From positions 5,065,001-5,129,000 of the forward strand of contig OX359245.1 of assembly GCA_947179485.1 (NCBI GenBank): 64,000 bases of DNA. Reading direction: 5' to 3'. Numbering within the stretch: the stretch's first letter is position 1; each line of letters starts with the position of its first letter. Positions 46,930 through 61,856 of this stretch are shown in pieces. The translations under genes and the position numbers were made by a program. Origin of the DNA: Allacma fusca. Taxonomy: Eukaryota; Arthropoda; Collembola; Symphypleona; Sminthuridae. The notes under the pieces were generated by a model. The model was not told the DNA's origin. It did no database searches and saw nothing but the letters and a program-made list of their open reading frames with translations.

Positions 46930-49900
46930 GAATAATTTTTGGAGGTTGGGCCTATTCCCATATTCTTCAAAGGGTGAGACTCCTCAGTTAGAATTCGCTC
47001 AGGTCCTATCATTTCAATTAAGAGTGACGGCTTCTGCCTTACAAAAATCCTACCCCTTCTTCAATATTTGCACACACAAGTATTTTTTTTTTGGTATTTT
47101 ACACAAGAACATTACATTTCCATCCTGTCATAACTATCACATGGCTATCGCATACACTCACCTATCAGGTCCCTCAGGATCTCTACACACCAAATATATA
47201 TATTTCTTTTCTGTGAACAACAATAGTAAAATAAGCCCCACTATACCATCTATATATTACATATATACAGCTTAACATAATATATTACAACAATCCTGAT
47301 CCTCTCACTCTCACAAACAAAAGAGTAAGTCATATTTTTTCTGTATATATAATTATACATGTCCCATACATATATATATCTACTCTATACTCCCGTTATT
47401 TAGGCTGCCATATAAAGTGTCCATTAGGCATTTGAAGTGCCAAAGGGGAAGTTGGAGTCAAGCTAGTTTTCGCACGCCGACTGAGCCCTACACACACGCT
47501 CGTACTATGCAAGAGTGTGGATCTGTAACATGCATAATTTACAATAAATAATACATCCATTCGATAAATAATAAAATATGTATCCCTCAGCCCTCCCATC
47601 CAAATCACAGAACAAAGCATGCAAAACAATCCCAATAATTACCCATAACTTGTAACATACAAGACATATACACAAGTAACAAAAGAGACACTAACCTGTA
47701 GAAAATACTTGGGCGGACTTGGAGACCCCTATTTTAGTATGTACATATGTCATTATGACATCCACATAATTACCGGCATATCTGGAATTTTATAATAACT
47801 TTTAAATATACAAAACAATATCGCACCCTCATAATTCAACCCAGCAAGCAAGCAAGCCCAAATCCATGAGTAATATTCCCAATGAAATATGACTTTTAAA
47901 CATTTAAAGGGCCAATTTTGCCCAAATCCATTGTAAGTACGCTCAATAGCACGTTATTTCTCTTTCACCTCAAAATCCTTCTTACTCCTTGCCCAGGTAC
48001 ACACATTTGACATACACTAATGTATAGAGATACATATGTATATGCACCCCTCACAATCAGAATTCACACGTTTTTAACAGAGCCAATGCTTCTTAAGCTC
48101 TTTCTTAAGCTCTTATCATCAGCTCAAATGGGATAGCATATACCCAGTTGAAAACTGTAGTTAAATGCTTAGCTCATATTATTTTATTATTATTACAACC
48201 CAAACTTGATATTGTCATGTACTGTAAACCCTTGGACATTGGAACTGGACTGATTAATGGGGATCATTAGAGCTTCGACCCAGAACATGTAGAGCCAAAA
48301 AGGGGTAATTAAGCATCAAAACTCCCCAGATCTGTGTTTCGTGATGTGATGATTCATATGTTAATTTATTGATGACTGATATCATTATTCATCCCTCTCT
48401 GCTTTTTTATCCTCAAGTGTACCCCATTCTCTGCCTACACGTATGTGTGTACATAAATTTACGAAAACTGAATTTAAAATAGAACCCAGACATGAAGGAC
48501 CTTCAGAACCTTCAGGATTTTATTGTAATTTGATATTATAATTCAGGAGGAGCTCTATTGTAAATCTTACGGACCATAATAATTTCGGAGTATTTTGCAT
48601 TTTGATCTCGAAGGTTTCTAGGGCAGAATTATAACCCTTGACTTTTTTAAACCTTCTGTCAACTTTGAGTGTAAGTTTTTCTGACCCTGAAATATTGAAT
48701 TATTGAACACTATAGCCAAAAAAAATTGTCATCTCGTAATAATAGTTTCTCTGCACATGAAACAATTCAATTTGATTACAGCAATCAACGGAATTGAAGT
48801 GTTTCTTGGAAGCAGGAATCAATTAATAATTGTTCAGATAACAATTAATTTTAGGGAATTGCTTGTTTTTGGAACTGGCTCCCTCAAATTCGATAGTAAT
48901 TATTTATTTTTATGTCCACAAAGTTGCACCTGTAAAATTTACAAGTTTACATTGAAATTTATGGGATTTCTCAGGGATAAAAAATGTGGACCGAAAATCC
49001 GTCTCTTAAATAAAGACAAGGCTATTTGGAACTAAATCCTATTTTTACTCTCGGATTTTTTAAAAAGCAATCCATGAAATTACTGCTATGGATCAGCCCT
49101 AATAAAATCTATTGATTCTCTCGCAATTGAAACTCTTGCGATTTTTTTCACAGCCAGGAATCAGTTATGTAAACGTTTATTGGATGCTGAAGTCCATCGA
49201 GCACTTACAAATAAATACATACAAATTATTGTGGACATTCCCACGTGCAGTGATGGCTCTTGCCATTAATTCTTTATGTAAGGCCTGAGCCACCCATATA
49301 TTTATGGAACGGATTTCTTTATTTGAAACAGGACCCGCAACTTGATTTTAGTAATTATTACGAATGGGCTAAACACGAAAACAAGTTTTGTCAGATTGGA
49401 TGAGTCTCTGGGCATAAAAATTAAGGCTATAATAATAGTCTTAAAACTTACTGTTCAATATTTAATTGCTTCCGATAAGATCACATATGAGATAAACTCA
49501 GTTGGGATTAAAAAAATAAGCATTAATAGGAAGAAGTGTCCCTGCCTTTTTTCCTCCCATTCATGGGCCCATGTGATAATTCTAATATGTTGGAGCACAC
49601 AGAGAGATTTACAGATTTTACCAGAAACCAGAAAAGATTTTTATAGCCAGGGTATGGTTGACGTGGACATGTCAAAAAATTCCTGGAGGTAATCAATTTT
49701 ATTATCATTCACAAAATCCCAAGTACACTCTCACATTAAGCATAGAGCTTTGTGTTAAGAGAGAGAGACACACAGAGATAAATAAACACAGAGTTGTGAA
49801 GACATTTGGGAGAGGAGTCCAAAAGTAAATATTTTATCTCTTGAGATTGTGTACATCCTTGCAGACAATATATTTTTTTAGATCTGTAAACTGTGCATTG

Positions 49901-52654
49901 TTTCATAGTACAGATACCAGCACACACACACTGTCTCAGATCTACTTGCTTGAATCCCTTTATCATATCCTCTATCATTGAGAGCCTCTATTTCATCATA
50001 TAACCTATCAGTTGTTTAGCACATAGAATCTGAAGGCTTTTCACTCTTTTTTTAAAAAAAATATTTTCATTCATTTAAAATTATAGTGGAGATTCATGTT
50101 CGCATAAAACGGTTTCAGCTTATAATTATCCTCCTCCATTTCGAAAGCCATAGGATCATTGAGTCTTCAAGCATTATTTCACAAAAAAATGTATGATTTT
50201 AGAGGCTAATTTCTAAAAATTAGGATTTTAAAAGGAACCTACAAAACTCTTGGGGCACTCTGAGGAAGATTTACGTAATTTCTCAACGTCAGACCAAAAC
50301 AATTGAGATGTAGTATACTGAGAGCATTTTTATGGGATTTTTGTCAAACTTTATCCCTGCTGTTGGAACCCTCTTGTACATACATGCATTGTATATAGGA
50401 AGAGTCTTGATCTGGACAGATGGAGATTATTCGGACTAGATAAAAATATCTAGAGAAAACAACTCATTCCTGGGTCGTACTTGATTGTATTCTCAGGTTC
50501 TTTATTTTGTCATGTAGTAACTGCAGAAAAAAAACCAGTGAAGATGAAGCCATTAGATTTAAATACAAAGAAACAATAAGCATAGCCTCAATGTAAAATA
50601 TATACACAATGATAATAGAATAAGTAACTGAACCTGATTCCCCCCAACATGTATTTCATGTCTTCATCAATATACATACTCCACGTATATATCTACAGAT
50701 AATAGCAATTCCACTAAAATGGTCCATCACCGTACCAACAAGTAGATCCACATTAAATTGGCAGGCGGTTGACATTGACAGGTCTTTAATTGCCTCTCAA
50801 GTCACACGACATGGCATATAGTTCTCAAATACAGCTACTGGGAATGTTATCTTCATGGAAAGGAGATACCCAAACCATTTTTTTTATTGTCTTCTTCTCC
50901 TTCTATCTCCAGCATTGGATCCGCCGCTTATTTATCTTGACTTCGCTTCCTTACCTATACAGACACAGTAGGAATTGTACTTGCCCCATAAATTATATGC
51001 AATTTTGACCATAAATGCCATAAATAGGAGAATTTTTTGAGGAAAAATCCATCCCTCCCTTGAACACATTTTTGACCATTCAAATTGACAAAAGAACTAT
51101 TTTAACGGCTTGCATCTTTCCACAAAGGTAATTACGTAGAGAACTAATCCTTGATGAGCATCTAAATAAAAGTGTAAATCTATATAATGAATAGGGTAAT
51201 ACATATTATTGTAACTGTAGGTAATGGATATAAAATTCTATAATAATAGTACTATTACGTGTATGTGTAAGAGCCCATAATAATATTAATTTTCTCTGTC
51301 AATTTTGTTCGTAATTTTTATGTACCGTTCGGAATAATCTTCTTGAAGTTCTTCCAAATAGCCAGGCCATATTCAAAGCTTTAACCAACCTCATGGGATC
51401 CCCAGTAATTATGTGTACAGAGATTTTGGGAGGGAGGAGAGAGTCCAGTGATAATTCATATCCACTTCATAAATGTTTACAAACCCATAAAGATGTGGCC
51501 GTTTCATGGTCTTATTGTTTACGGATTTCCACACACTGTACTGGTCTGGTCTGGTCGTGGCTTTTGTTTTCCAAACCCAATGTTCATTTCGTGTAGGTTT
51601 CGTGAGGAGCCACCTTCAAAAATTATACCTGCAGATGTCATTAAAACAAGGTGGTTACAGCAGCCTTTTTGTTACAATTACGACCATATCCAATCAATAA
51701 TACTGGAAACTTGTTTTCAAATATGTGACAATGAATGAGTCATATTTGTAGCAACTTACTCACTGACAATTTATTTGTCACATATTTTATTACCAATTAA
51801 AAATCGATCTTTCCTCACACAAGAGCCTTTCCTCAAATATTAAAAGAGCCCTGTCAGTAATTGTTACTGTACTTCAAAATTAATATACCAGGAACAGTAT
51901 AGCTAATATACAGTCATGAATCCCCAGAATACTTGGCAGCAATCAAGAGCAATCTCGTCAGACCTCCGTGTTATAGCGGCTTTTTTCTATACAAACAATA
52001 ATTTGAACGCAATTTCATTCATCATTATATTAATTTCATTCCTATGAGATCATGTATCCCTAAAATTACTGTGAACCGTCAATAAATTTTGTTCCTTTTA
52101 AGGTGGTCCTTATTATTGCGACAGACGATGTACACAGGTCTGTTCCCAACAATGTTTCTAAACACGTCCAATTCATTCTGATATCGTACTCTTCGCCGAC
52201 AAATGCCCAAAGCTACACGTGATATTCACACTCTTCGCTATTTATTTTCTGGGCACATCATGAAGCATTAAAAGGTTTGAGGAAAGGGAAGGTGAACTTG
52301 ATATTAATTACGAGATAGCACGTGTGTGCAAAGAGCTACCAGATACGGATCAGCATTGGATTGGAATGATTCCCTACCGTTACCTCATTACTCATTAAAC
52401 AGTATACTCTTTGATAGATAACAACCCGTTGGAACTTGTGATTACACCTCTGTATAAGAAGTCATTATGAATTTTTAAGATTTAAGAGTATAACTGTGTA
52501 CAAATTTTGCCACATGTTGTTCTTGTTTTCTGGGCTAAAATTTAGTTGAAAGTAATTATACGAACCCCATGGATCATTAAAAAGCTCAAACTGACTCTTA
52601 CTGGTTTTTGGTAGTTCTCTTGAATATACGGTGAGACATTTCCATAACAGAACG
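46930..52654. other. Long intergenic region
   Basis: No supported coding exon in 5.7 kb. Frames are short and lack domain character. Scattered ATACATATGTA-type microsatellite words (for example 48025-48045) are the only structure noticed. Confidence 0.5.
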
Positions 52655-53085
52655 ACAAAAGAGCTTCATTTAATAGTTCTCCTGTGAGCTTCAAGACTTA
52701 ACAGTTCGCCTTAGAGCCTCAAAATTTAACAGTACTCAAAAGAGCCTCAAAATTTAACAGTACTCAAAAGAGCCTCAAAATTTAACAGTACTCAAAAGAG
52801 CTTCAAAATTCAAAAGTAGATTAAAGAGCTTCAAAATTCAAAAGTACATTAAAGAGCTTCAAAATTCAAAAGTACATCAATAAGTAAAGAGCTTCAAAAA
52901 TTCAGCTGTACGTGAAGGGGCATCAATATTTAACAGTACATCAAAGAGCTTCAAAATTTGGCAGCACATTAAACAGCTTCAAAAATTAACAGACATCAAA
53001 GAACTCAAAATTTAACCACTAACAGTAGTTACATCGAAGAGCTGCATAATTCAACAGTACGCCAAAGTGCTTCAAATTGTAAACT
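52655..53085. repeat. Minisatellite, about 28 bp unit
   Basis: Tandem units of the type AGAGC(C/T)TCAAAATT(T/C)A(A)CAGTAC(A/T)CAA. Near-identical 28-bp copies in the first half (52705-52800) give way to diverged and length-variable copies to about 53085. About fourteen units in all. Non-coding. Confidence 0.9.
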
Positions 53086-56000
53086 TGAAAATGAATATTA
53101 TAGTCCTATGGTGTTGATAAAGCGGAAATCAAATCTAATCTTCTGCCAAATATCCGGATTGCCTCCAAATATTTTTCCGTACCCCTTCCCGTTGTAAAAC
53201 AAATTCTCATATACAAACGTTACTGATCTTCAGCATGAGCGAACCCTGCAAATTTACATATGCACTTAAATAATCTCATTTGAAATTTGACATTTGAATA
53301 ATCACCTTTAATTTATGTACAGTCCCAAATCTCACCCCTATGAACGGCTCTGATATGTCAACAGGTATAGAATTTTTGAGACAAGTGCGGCTCTGTGCAA
53401 TCTTTGCACAAACACCTACTTGACCTGTTTCATTTGAATTGTCTCCCCTTCTAAAAGGATCATCTATCCATCATTTCCAACCATCTTCCTGACAATGTAG
53501 TACAATCGTCAGAAGATCTGTAATAAATGTAACACGTCCAAAATTATTACAATCACTTATGAAGAATCTTTTTACATAACATCCAAATACAAGTAGCTTA
53601 TGCAATGACTATAGTTACAGTAATAAGATGCATCCCCCCCATGTCTCACAGTACCCCTCAAAAGCCCAACAGCCTTTAACTTCATGTCTGTATAGCACCC
53701 AAGTGTTTTTAATTTCTCACGCATTTTTGACCAGATGTCAAATGTCAGGGGGCCAACTTATCAGAATTTAATTAGTAAGTCATTCATTCCTCACTATATA
53801 ATACGAAACTGTCGTAATAAACTTCTAACTTGGAAATTTTGCAACGTACATACATTACTTTTTTTTAAACCGGCCCGCTCATGAATCTTGGAGTAAATGG
53901 AGTGACTACACCTGTAATAATTATACCTGTATATTATATTATGTATAGCAATAAACAAATCAAAAGAAAACATTTGGTCTATATATGTGCATAGTATAGA
54001 GTAATAATATAAGTACAATTTGTAACAGACTCTGAGCTCCTATCATAAAATCCGGGGCAATAAAATTTTGACGCACAGTGCCCCATTTGATTTATTGCCA
54101 TTTGATTGACTTTCCCATGCTTGGAGATTATACCAAGAAATACTTGTTTCTCAATAGAGGTCTTGTTTGTAAGGAAATAGTCCATCTGTATGTCTATAGT
54201 GTCTAGTGATTGGACATGTGTGTCTGGGAGTGTGTGAGCCTGTGAGGATAATAATAGAGAATTATATTTGTTTGGCAGTGTAAATATATGCTGTAAATAT
54301 AATTAATTGAAATCCTCATGTATTTTCGCGAGTTCGGTAGTAATTACAGTAAATTGTTAGGAATTGAGTACATGATTATTGTGACTGTTGGGATCTGAAG
54401 TCAGATCCGAAAATTGACTCCCTTTTAAAGCTCTAGTTAATCTAATCCGGCTCAACTGACTGTCATTAGGACTGTTTAGTCTCACAAATCATATGACCAT
54501 TCTTGGAAGAGATTTCCCAATTTGGATCAAGTCAACGTGTGAAATATTGCGTAATCATGGATGTTATCCTCAGCATTAAGCATTCCGGGTTGAAACTGTT
54601 CTGACTCCATACAGTAGTACAGAATTTACAGTCGATTTTTTTTTATTTTGTGACGTGAGGTGCAGAACAGCCGTTGAGCCGGAATTTAATCTCAGAGTGC
54701 CCCAAGCTATGTATTTACATATTCTACATCCACTTGAATAAAAACTTGCGGATTTAAACCTAAATGTCCCAAGCATCTTTCACATCTCCATCAATAAATT
54801 TTGTAAATAATTAGTCCCAACTTTCATACGGAATTTTATAAGAATTTGGGATTTCTGTAATTACACATACGGGATCCTTCAATACTGATTGTGAGAGTGT
54901 ACAGTACATGGGGAATTGCAAGTTAATTTATTTAACGCAATTCTTCAAGCATGGTCTACCTTTGGGAATAATTGAATATTGATTCATCTTAACTTTAGTT
55001 ATTGTGTTTGTGTATCTACACCTGACTCTGGGAGACATAATTCCCCCAATTACATTTTGAGAGCAGAGTTTGGGAGTCGTGCCCTAAAATTACAATTTAT
55101 TATTGCCAATGTCTTATTACACCATTTTGTCCCAGAGTATTGGATCTTATACATATTTGGGCTGATGAGGCGGATGCTTTGAAGGAAGATCCATTGATTT
55201 CCCATTGTTTTTCCAAAGGCCTGACCCACATACATACACATACTATTAGTATATTTTTTTTTGTTAATTGCAATTTTAAATTATTGCTTCACTCCTTGTA
55301 ATAACAAACAATGCTTGCACATTCCCAAGGGAAACTCTATATGCTTGGGGAGGATAATTTTTATTAGTTTAAGGCTTTGATATTATTATTCTTGCTTAAG
55401 GGATAATAAACCCAATGAAATGACAAATTACTTTTATTGGCACAATTTACTCTTAATAACAATTTGTACATAATTAACTGACTGAGACTTCCTTCAAATG
55501 GGCTTCGTCATATGGAGCAAAGCTGAAGCACGTGGAATTAATTCGTCAATTATTTTCATTCTGGAATTTCATCAATAATCAACTTATACAATTTAAAGAA
55601 ATATATTTCCCTATAACATAATGTTAATTTTCTATGCTACAGATTTAAGTCAAATTTTGCAACTTTTAAGGGCGCTGTTGTAAAGACAGGGTTATTATTT
55701 TGTATGCTGTGAATATTGATGTAATACAAATCTCTCTTTGATATTCATTACTATTAATTCAGTTACTGGTTCAAGTTGAATTTCTCTCCTTGGAAGGACG
55801 AATTTGTTTTTGTTAAAAGCATCTTTAAGATGTTAGAGGTGTCAAAAATTATGTATATAAGTATAGGGAGAGTACATATACATATGTCATATACAAGATT
55901 TTGGACTCGAAAATGAAGCTCACAACTGCAGCGGAAAGGAAGGGCAAAAAAGGAATAAATTATAAATACGTTGGGCTGGCTTCATTAACTGTCACTATTA

Positions 56001-59000
56001 TTTTGAGGGTGGGCAAACCAATTGTTCTAGATCATTTGATAAAGAGCTATCCGGTCACTCCAACCTGTCATCCAAATCTCGCCTTGCTCATCCAAAAAAA
56101 GACGGATGGGCAATGTCCTTGCTGTTGACTGATTGTGAAACCACAGAGATGCATAATTAATTGCCAAAGATTCGATGATGCGTTCGCAGAGCGTGGGTAA
56201 CTTCCAATTTGTACGTAATTATATTAGCACTCAAATGTAATGTATAAGTATTTAATGAATTTTTTATACAGCCCCTATCCCACTACAATGTTGAGTGTAA
56301 AGCCCACAAATTGTTTTCGATCTTTAAAATACTAGGCCTTTTTTGTCACGTCCACTTTTTTTAATGTAACTTTTCATTGCATAATTTACGGATGGTGATT
56401 GAACTCTTAAATTTTGTAGGGCTCATAATTGACTATAGATTTTTCTCTGTGCACATTATGTAATAATAATTTATAATAGGAATCCAAAGTAGCGTTTTGC
56501 TAGGAAATAGTAACGGGATATTTCCCTACTATACACTGAAACTATTTAAATCTCTTCCTCATTCCTTATTCCTGCTTTCAAATTTTAGGAGAAAAATTAA
56601 TTTATAAGAATTATTATTGAGAATGAGGAGCGTTCCGGATTGAATACTTTTAAGAAGAAGTCCTTTTAGGAAATCAATTGTGCAGTTTTAAATAAGACAG
56701 ATTATAAAAGGGAGGCAAAACATGAAGGAGCAGGTTAGTAAATTGTTAATTTACGACTAATTACAGTAATCACTTGATCGTGTCTTGATCTTGAGGAAAA
56801 AGTTGTTCCTCCATCTCCGCTCATCTCTCCCATGACTCTGTAACATCTTCATTTTTATTCTCGTTCATAATAAATTCTTTCCGAAGAGATGGTCCTAGAT
56901 AACTACGTCCTCTCGATTTGTGCTGATCTTTATAAACGGGAAGCTTCAACACTCATCCTGAACCGACGTCACAATTAATTAAGAATTTTGTCACATTTTG
57001 AGCTCCTTCAGCAATCTTTCGTTCAAGAGCTTCTTCCTCCTTATGACACATACGGTAATTAAATTCATGTCCAATATAATTAAAAATACGACAAACCATC
57101 AGATTCAAATTGATTTATATTTTGTTACAATCCAAATCAGGATCTGTACAACTTTGAACTTGGGATTTTCCATTCATTTTTCATTCTCAAATGTCATGTC
57201 TTCCTGAACTATGAAAATATTATTTTTTAAATAACTTTAGAACCATTACTACAGTCCCACGCCCCAGAATAGCTCCCTTATTTAATTCTCTACATTTTAA
57301 AAATAATTTTAAGAAGCACCCTAAAGCTTTGGGAAGACCTTTACCAAAGCAAAGGGAAATTGTATGGAGCCAAAAGAAGTGCTAATTATTACAAAAAATA
57401 ATTTTCAGTAAAAACTAAACATAATTATGATTGGATTACCTTTTGTCAAAATACCGTCCTTACAGTTATTAAGGGCTGGTTATAGGACTGCACTATAATG
57501 ATCTCCTCAGGGATAAATTTTTAATGCTGTTAAAAAAGCTATCCAACGTCCACTCTATAATTAATCAAGAGTGATAATTACCTCTAAAATAAGTATATTT
57601 CTTAAAAATTCTCTCTTCCTTTCATTTAAAGGGAATTATCCTGAGAGTTTATGAGATGGTAATTCCCTTTTGTTTGGGAAGATGCGTGCGAGGAAGGATT
57701 CTCAAGGGAAAAATTAGCATGAGGCTTGATGGTTACGAAGGTTGATCGGAGCTTTTAATTACTACTCTAGCCATATGTATGTATATGTACGTTCAATGGC
57801 CAAGGCCAAATCCTACCCTAACGGGTATCCCTGTCCCAGGGCACGAAACTACAAAAATTCAGCCTTCAACCGTCAATCCATTGCGTGTTGTCAAAGGTCT
57901 AGCCACTTTTTTTTTGTAACGATTACTACTCCCAAACTTGATGCATTCTATGTGTGCATGAGTATTGAAGTTAATTGTACCTCCTTCATCAACTATACTT
58001 AAATTACTTGAAGGATGAGCATATATAGGGAGCAGACACGTTGCAAAATATTACCGTAAAATTGTGCACGTTAAAATAACCGGTCCTTGTCAAAAAAAAA
58101 GAGCCCCTCAATATATAGTCGAACTGTAACGAGACGCATTTATTATACTGGCTTTGTAATAAATGTAAAACTATACTCCAGAGCAATTCTCTTCAGCGTC
58201 GTTAAAATGTAGAATTATTTCTGTAATTATACTTAAATACCTTTGAATAGGAGCACACGTCTTGCCTCTGTAGTAATAATAATTATTGTGTATGTACATA
58301 CCTGCGTACATTGTATATGCATTGAGGCTTAAATGGAAGCAAATAATGATGCCTCTTCATCTCATCATTATCCCCCTAAATAATTAAGACTGTCAACAAA
58401 TTAAATATGGGGAATAGTGCTCTGATCCAAGAAATTATCATCACAGTAATAATTAGCCCTGAATAATCAACCAGAGCTCTATAGGTTCACTTGAATTAGA
58501 AGAGTAATTATAACATTTTCTTATACATAGCTCATGTCATCAAGGAGTTTTTTAAAGACACTTCCATGCAGAACCAAATATGTTTATTTATGAGATCTCC
58601 CTCTGGTAACTCACTCACACTTACTATTACTGCGCCTTGTGACAAAAGGGAAATTGAAAAGCTGTACTTTTAGTTTCTATGTAAGGAAACTATAGTAATA
58701 ATAAAAAATCAAAAGCTGTAGCTGCACATATGTTTTTGAACCTCAAGCCTTTTAACATTAGAGCTATACATATCTACTTATACGTATGAACTATAGGAGT
58801 ACATGTCCCTGCATAATTACTGTTCGCAGGCCTTTGATATGCTCATAATCCCTTGAAACATTTAATAAAAGCATTTACTACTACATCCATCAATCCCCTA
58901 TTACTCATTGACTCACACATATAGAGCAGCTTGTAATCTGTAAGAGTTGTTCTTTTTGGAGGATCAAGTTTCCTCGTATCACATACATATGTAATTACAT

Positions 59001-61557
59001 ATGTAACGCGTATAGATACACAGAGCGGGAAATGCACAAGAGGAGAATCTCATCCCTTAAAAGATGCTAGACTCTCTCACCTGCTGTTGAAAAGACTTGG
59101 AACAATTACCAACTCCAACACTAGCACGAAACCCCTCTGATGACTATTACATAGATACATACAGACAGACAGAGGGAAAACAACCTTGTTAGTTATGATC
59201 TTGCCGAACGACTTATGCAATTCCGTCACACACAATATATATATGCTCTGTCATTACTTACTTAGAATCTGGTCCCGACATGTATTACATATGGGAATTC
59301 TCCGTATGTATGTTTTTTTACTTCACATTTTTCATACATAGAATAGAGATACAGTATATGTTCTCATCGCATGTCTGCACTCTGCACGCAAAAAGACATT
59401 CTTTCTGGACATGGGGGCTGGTTCCCTCCAATCCTGTTTATTAAAAGGAGTTACCTCACATTAAAACAACAACAATTATTACCATCCTTCCATACAAACA
59501 GAAGGAGAGAGAGAGAAAGAGAGACATTACTGACAGTTACCCATCTCTTTTTGTTCTCAATGGTCAAACAGTCGCCGTTAACTCTTTCTCTTCTGAACCG
59601 ACAAGTTGCTCTTTTTTTGCTTCCAACTATAGATACATAAGTAACTATCTCATCTTATATTTATTTCTGTAGTCATTGGATCGCTCAGAATAAATACAAG
59701 CTCTAGAATGTAATGCTCAGAGAGAAAATGTTCCTCTATTTTTTTAGCATATAGATTTCATCCTTCAACTTCAATCTTTAACTGTATGGACATGCAGTAT
59801 TGGAGGATTTATTGAACGCATTAAGAGAATCAATTGAGGAGTTTGTATGTAAATTAATTTGGGATCCGGCCCATATGTATGTATGTAATTATATAAAAAT
59901 AAATAGTGAAGTTAAATGAATGGAGGATTGAGGTGAATAAATTCCCAAAGTGAATTGAGTGAATAATGAAGATTGGGGTAAATAAATTGACTAATAAATA
60001 AAATAAATTGACTTGTCTTCACAGAGCATTCTTCGTGTCATCGGGCTGGGCTCCCTGTGATTATCAACCTATTATATTGTCTACTGATTGTGAGCTACTA
60101 TGCTTCCAAACCTTTGGGAATGATAAGAACTCAAATCTCAGATGTAACCTCACACCTTCTGACTCTGTCGAGTCAATTCTCACTGACAACGGATAAGTAA
60201 TAAATTGGACGGAGAATAATAACTGTACAGAGGAATCGTGGATATTATAAAGATGTTTGTAAAGCGTGAGATCTCTTGTTGTTATTTCATTGATCTTGGG
60301 AAAATTCCACTTAATAAGTTTCTGGGGTAAATTACATATAGAGAATTGTAGTACAAAAACTCTTATTATTGTGTATTTAAGTAATTATTAGCAGGGGCTA
60401 TATATTGGGAGCGTTATAACAAAACTTGAACCAGAGTGCCCCTAAAGGATTGGTTTGTAAATGAAGATTGATCTCTTACCGATAAGCTTATTATAATATA
60501 TATATCTGCTCTCTATATCTTGCTCCTCTGGGGTTCTTTGACAAATTGAGCATGAGATCATGAGGGAAACCAGCTTATAGTGTGATAATGGAAGCTCCTT
60601 GTAAATATGTAATGTTGATGAGATTTGTTTGGGTTTGTTGAGGCAAAATGGGGAAATGGAAAGTAGTTTTCAAGCGTTTATGGATGAGGCTCACTCAGCA
60701 TATTATCTTTTATTATTGTGATTAATATTGAATGGAGCAACTTATATTGTGTCTGGTGGAGAGTCAGGTTGATTTACGGGATCGTCTTACTCTTCCAATT
60801 CCATCGTGTGTCATAAACCAATGCAAGGGGATCATTCAAAAGAGTTGAACTTATAATTTTATGCAGGCTTTTGATGCAAGATCTCGCGAACACGTTTATA
60901 CTCGAACTTACATTTTTGATTTGATTTTTGGTCTATTTGGATTTATGGGGATCTGAGATGAGTGTAATGAAGGAGTGTGATGTATTGAGAAGGGTTTTAA
61001 AACAGCAGAGAGCTTAATTGTTAATAGGTGGTACATTATCAGCACGTGTCTCGTAAAATCACTTTAGATTTGATTATCTCTCTTCCTGGTGGAAGTACAA
61101 AATGTAATTATTATTGCTGGCATAAATGTAGAGGTGTGGATGCATATATTGTATGCAGTACCCCTGCTCCTTATAGCCGATTGTTAATAAAAATGTTGTT
61201 TTTCTTTTAGAAGCGTGACAAGCGTTTCTTCCGTTGATTCCTGTGTTTTGGCCTTTTGGCCTTAAAATGAAACAAATTGGGTCTAAGTTATAATTTGAAT
61301 TACTTACTCGTCTGATTTATTCCTTTTTAGAAGTATCTAATTTAAAAGGATTTCTGCCCTTGTTGTTAATATATTTATTATACTGAGGAAATCACACCAA
61401 AATTGTCTATTCCGTTACTACATGTATAATTACTGTAACATAACAATGTTAGTATATGACATAATGATGTTACAGTTTCCTTAGTCGCCCATTGCCTAAG
61501 CTTGATGATGATAATTTAATCTAACTATTGTTAAATGATATTTTATTTAGTAAGTTA
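53086..61557. other. Long intergenic region
   Basis: About 8.5 kb without a supported gene. A 71-codon frame (55910-56128, MKLTTAAERKGKKG start) is open but has no recognised homology. GAGA repeats occur at 59502-59525. Confidence 0.45.
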
Positions 61558-61689
61558 TTATTTAAGTTCATCCAACCAGTAGTTTGAATCTCTATAACCT
61601 ATGAAAGGGAGAGCTCCCAGTCTGACTTGAGAGTCGGGGTTATCTCTGGCTCTTAGAACGGCAGGGAAGCTCTGACTGTACCAATACCT
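61558..61689 (-). CDS. Possible terminal coding exon, unknown protein
   Basis: A 43-codon minus-strand frame follows a possible acceptor (AACAAG|AGG at 61691-61690) preceded by a T-rich tract. Its composition is protein-like, rich in Tyr, Trp and Arg (SQSFPAVLRARDNPDSQVRL and YRDSNYWLDELK), ending in TAA. I do not recognise it. No matching upstream exon was found at higher coordinates, so it could be a relic or chance. Confidence 0.3.
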   Translation of the reverse strand, partial: RYWYSQSFPAVLRARDNPDSQVRLGALPFIGYRDSNYWLDELK

Positions 61690-61829
61690 CTTGTTATCAT
61701 TGTTGTATTTTAATGAAATGAAAAAAAAACTGCAAAATAGCAAAATAAATAACAATCATATTGAGCCATAGTATTATGCTTACATTTCTGTATTGCATTC
61801 ACACTACCACCTCTCCTACCAGTAATTGT

Positions 61830-61856
61830 CCCTGTGAAGCACAGGGCTATTACTAG
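61830..61856 (+). mobile_element. Helitron 3' terminus (plus strand)
   Basis: Hairpin CCCTGTG-AAG-CACAGGG (61830-61846), six-base spacer, CTAG (61853-61856), then T. It is identical in hairpin and spacing to 27036-27062, so both are copies of one Helitron family. The body lies to the left; the 5' end was not identified. Confidence 0.75.

Noticed and set aside
55910..56128. 71-codon small protein starting MKLTTAAERKGKKG
   Set aside because: Open and starts with ATG, but no homology, no TATA box and no splice context; chance cannot be excluded.
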